From CAZUSC01 sp964622915 (GTDB lineage Bacteria; Patescibacteriota; Andersenbacteria; UBA10190): a stretch of 19,706 nt of DNA. The notes beneath the pieces were generated by a model, which did no database searches, was not told the DNA's origin, and was given only the letters and a program-made list of their open reading frames with translations. Made by a program: the position numbers and the translations under genes. The stretch is from the NCBI GenBank assembly GCA_964622915.1, contig CAZUSC010000002.1, forward strand, positions 1 to 19,706. Direction: 5' to 3'. Shown here piece after piece: positions 18,714 to 19,706 of the stretch (position 1 is the first letter of the stretch; every line of letters begins with the position of its first letter).

Positions 18714-19706
18714 CTAGCTCAAAAATCCTTCGTACTCTCGCATCGTTAGTTGAGATTCTATTTGTTTTAATGTTTCCAAGACCACTGACACCACAATCAA
18801 CAAAGCTGTTCCACCGATAGTCAAGGTAGAGAGGCCCGTAAAACCTTGCACAATTAAGGGTAGCACCGCAATCACTCCTAAAAACAGAGCGCCGGCCAAC
18901 GTGATACGGTTTAAGACGTGCTTTAAGAAATGAGTAGTTTGCCGGCCCGGCCGAATACCGGGAATAAAGCCGCCTTGCTTCTGCACGTTCTCCGAGATCT
19001 GCTGCGGATCGAACGTTAAGGCCGTGTAAAAATAGGTAAAAGCTATGACCATCACAAAATATAAGATGCCGTAAAACCAGCTGCTCTGAAATAGCTGTAC
19101 GACTTGCTGCGCCGCATTCGCGATGGTTTGATTTTGTGCCGCCACAAAAAAGTTTGCCACCACGCCAGGGAATAACATAATCGATAAAGCAAAAATAATC
19201 GGAATGACACCGGCTTGATTAACCCGCAGTGGCAAATGCGTCGAAACGCCGCCCAGCATCCGATTTCCTCGCACCTGCTTGGCGTAACTGACAGGAATAG
19301 CCCTTTGTCCCTCCGATATTATTACCACTCCGGCGATAACCACCACCGACACAGCCAAAAACGGTAAATAGATCATGGCTTGATCGGGCGACCAGGTAGC
19401 AAATATCTGTATAACGGTTTGCGGCAGTTGGGAAATGATGCCCACGAAAATGATCAGCGAGATGCCATTGCCCATACCCTGTTCGGTGATTAACTCACCA
19501 AGCCACATTAGAAAAATTGTGCCGGCCGAAATAGCCACCAGTGTTACGACGAACTGCCAAGGGGTGAATGAAATGCCCAGGCCACTGCCGCCCAGAGCGG
19601 CTCCGCCCCGTTGCAATAAGTTTATAAAACCGAATCCTTGTAAGGCGGCCAGCGGTACGGTAAGCAGGCGTGTCCACTGGTTTATTTTGCGCCGGCCTGC
19701 TTCACC
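18714..19706 (-). CDS. secY: Preprotein translocase subunit SecY, partial (N-terminus beyond right edge)
   Basis: SecY is the channel of the Sec translocon in the cytoplasmic membrane. The frame is open to the right edge, giving 330 residues without a start; about 100 N-terminal residues, with the first membrane segments and the plug, are missing. The visible part begins GEAGRRKINQWTRLLTVPLA, a conserved stretch after TM2/TM3, and continues with WLGELITEQGMGNGISLIIF, the cytoplasmic loop SEGQRAIPVSYAKQVRG, DPQQISENVQKQGGFIPGIRPG, and the closing helix GGTALLIVVSVVLETLKQIESQL followed by YEGFL. TTG 19616, the first possible internal start, is not the real one because the conserved sequence continues upstream of it. 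It heads the secY-adk-map run. Confidence 0.97.
   Translation of the reverse strand, partial: GEAGRRKINQWTRLLTVPLAALQGFGFINLLQRGGAALGGSGLGISFTPWQFVVTLVAISAGTIFLMWLGELITEQGMGNGISLIIFVGIISQLPQTVIQIFATWSPDQAMIYLPFLAVSVVVIAGVVIISEGQRAIPVSYAKQVRGNRMLGGVSTHLPLRVNQAGVIPIIFALSIMLFPGVVANFFVAAQNQTIANAAQQVVQLFQSSWFYGILYFVMVIAFTYFYTALTFDPQQISENVQKQGGFIPGIRPGRQTTHFLKHVLNRITLAGALFLGVIAVLPLIVQGFTGLSTLTIGGTALLIVVSVVLETLKQIESQLTMREYEGFLS

Noticed and set aside
19495..19677. 60-codon minus-strand frame overlapping secY
   Set aside because: It is an out-of-frame shadow; the SecY frame is open to the window edge with conserved sequence throughout.
1..19706. Alternative genetic code with UGA as glycine (as in Gracilibacteria/SR1)
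   Set aside because: All recognisable genes are full length under the standard code, with TAA or TAG stops and no in-frame TGA at conserved glycines.

Overview
The window looks like a chromosomal piece of a Patescibacteria (CPR) bacterium, most likely of the Parcubacteria group. This is inferred from diverged but intact housekeeping enzymes (Pgk, TIM, adenylate kinase, a cis-prenyltransferase), a PfkB-type sugar kinase inside the glycolytic run, a four-helix-bundle protein, weak Shine-Dalgarno sites and short genes. The standard code fits: every full-length frame ends in TAA or TAG with no internal TGA, so UGA is not recoded. No phage, transposase, CRISPR or defence genes were seen.

Layout, left to right. 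(1) 1-3295, minus strand: a surface-glycan block with a membrane sugar-phosphate transferase, a GT4 glycosyltransferase and a Wzz-like chain-length protein cut by the left edge. (2) 3296-4405, non-coding: the promoter of the glycan block, a hairpin-bounded structured element, a consensus promoter, RNase P RNA (rnpB, plus strand) with a perfect terminator, then a second, inverted copy of the structured element and a minus-strand terminator. (3) 4406-6883, minus: a small unknown protein, an RNase H-like protein and RecJ. (4) 7042-7473: a four-helix-bundle protein. (5) 7654-14047, minus: a glycolysis run transcribed tpiA, fba, PfkB-family kinase, gap, pgk, eno. It covers FBP to PEP except for phosphoglycerate mutase. 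(6) 14172-15987, plus: a polyprenyl-phosphate-type GT2 and a GalT-like nucleotidyltransferase, overlapping by 20 bp. (7) 15984-19706, minus: secY (cut by the right edge), adk, map, ruvX and a cis-prenyltransferase.

The genes join carbon metabolism (triose-phosphate glycolysis), sugar-nucleotide and lipid-carrier chemistry (GalT-like, GT2, cis-prenyltransferase, sugar-phosphate transferase, GT4, Wzz) and core functions (RNase P, SecY, Adk, Map, RuvX, RecJ, RNase H).

Two structures are not explained by the genes. First, eight of the longer intergenic gaps carry arrays of degenerate 7-nt units, five of them as two complementary arms that would fold into long hairpins. They are absent from gaps of about 20 bp or less. 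Second, rnpB is flanked by two diverged, inverted copies of an approximately 85-nt structured sequence. Pairing is kept through G-U wobbles in one consistent orientation, which suggests an undescribed small RNA or a non-autonomous mobile element.
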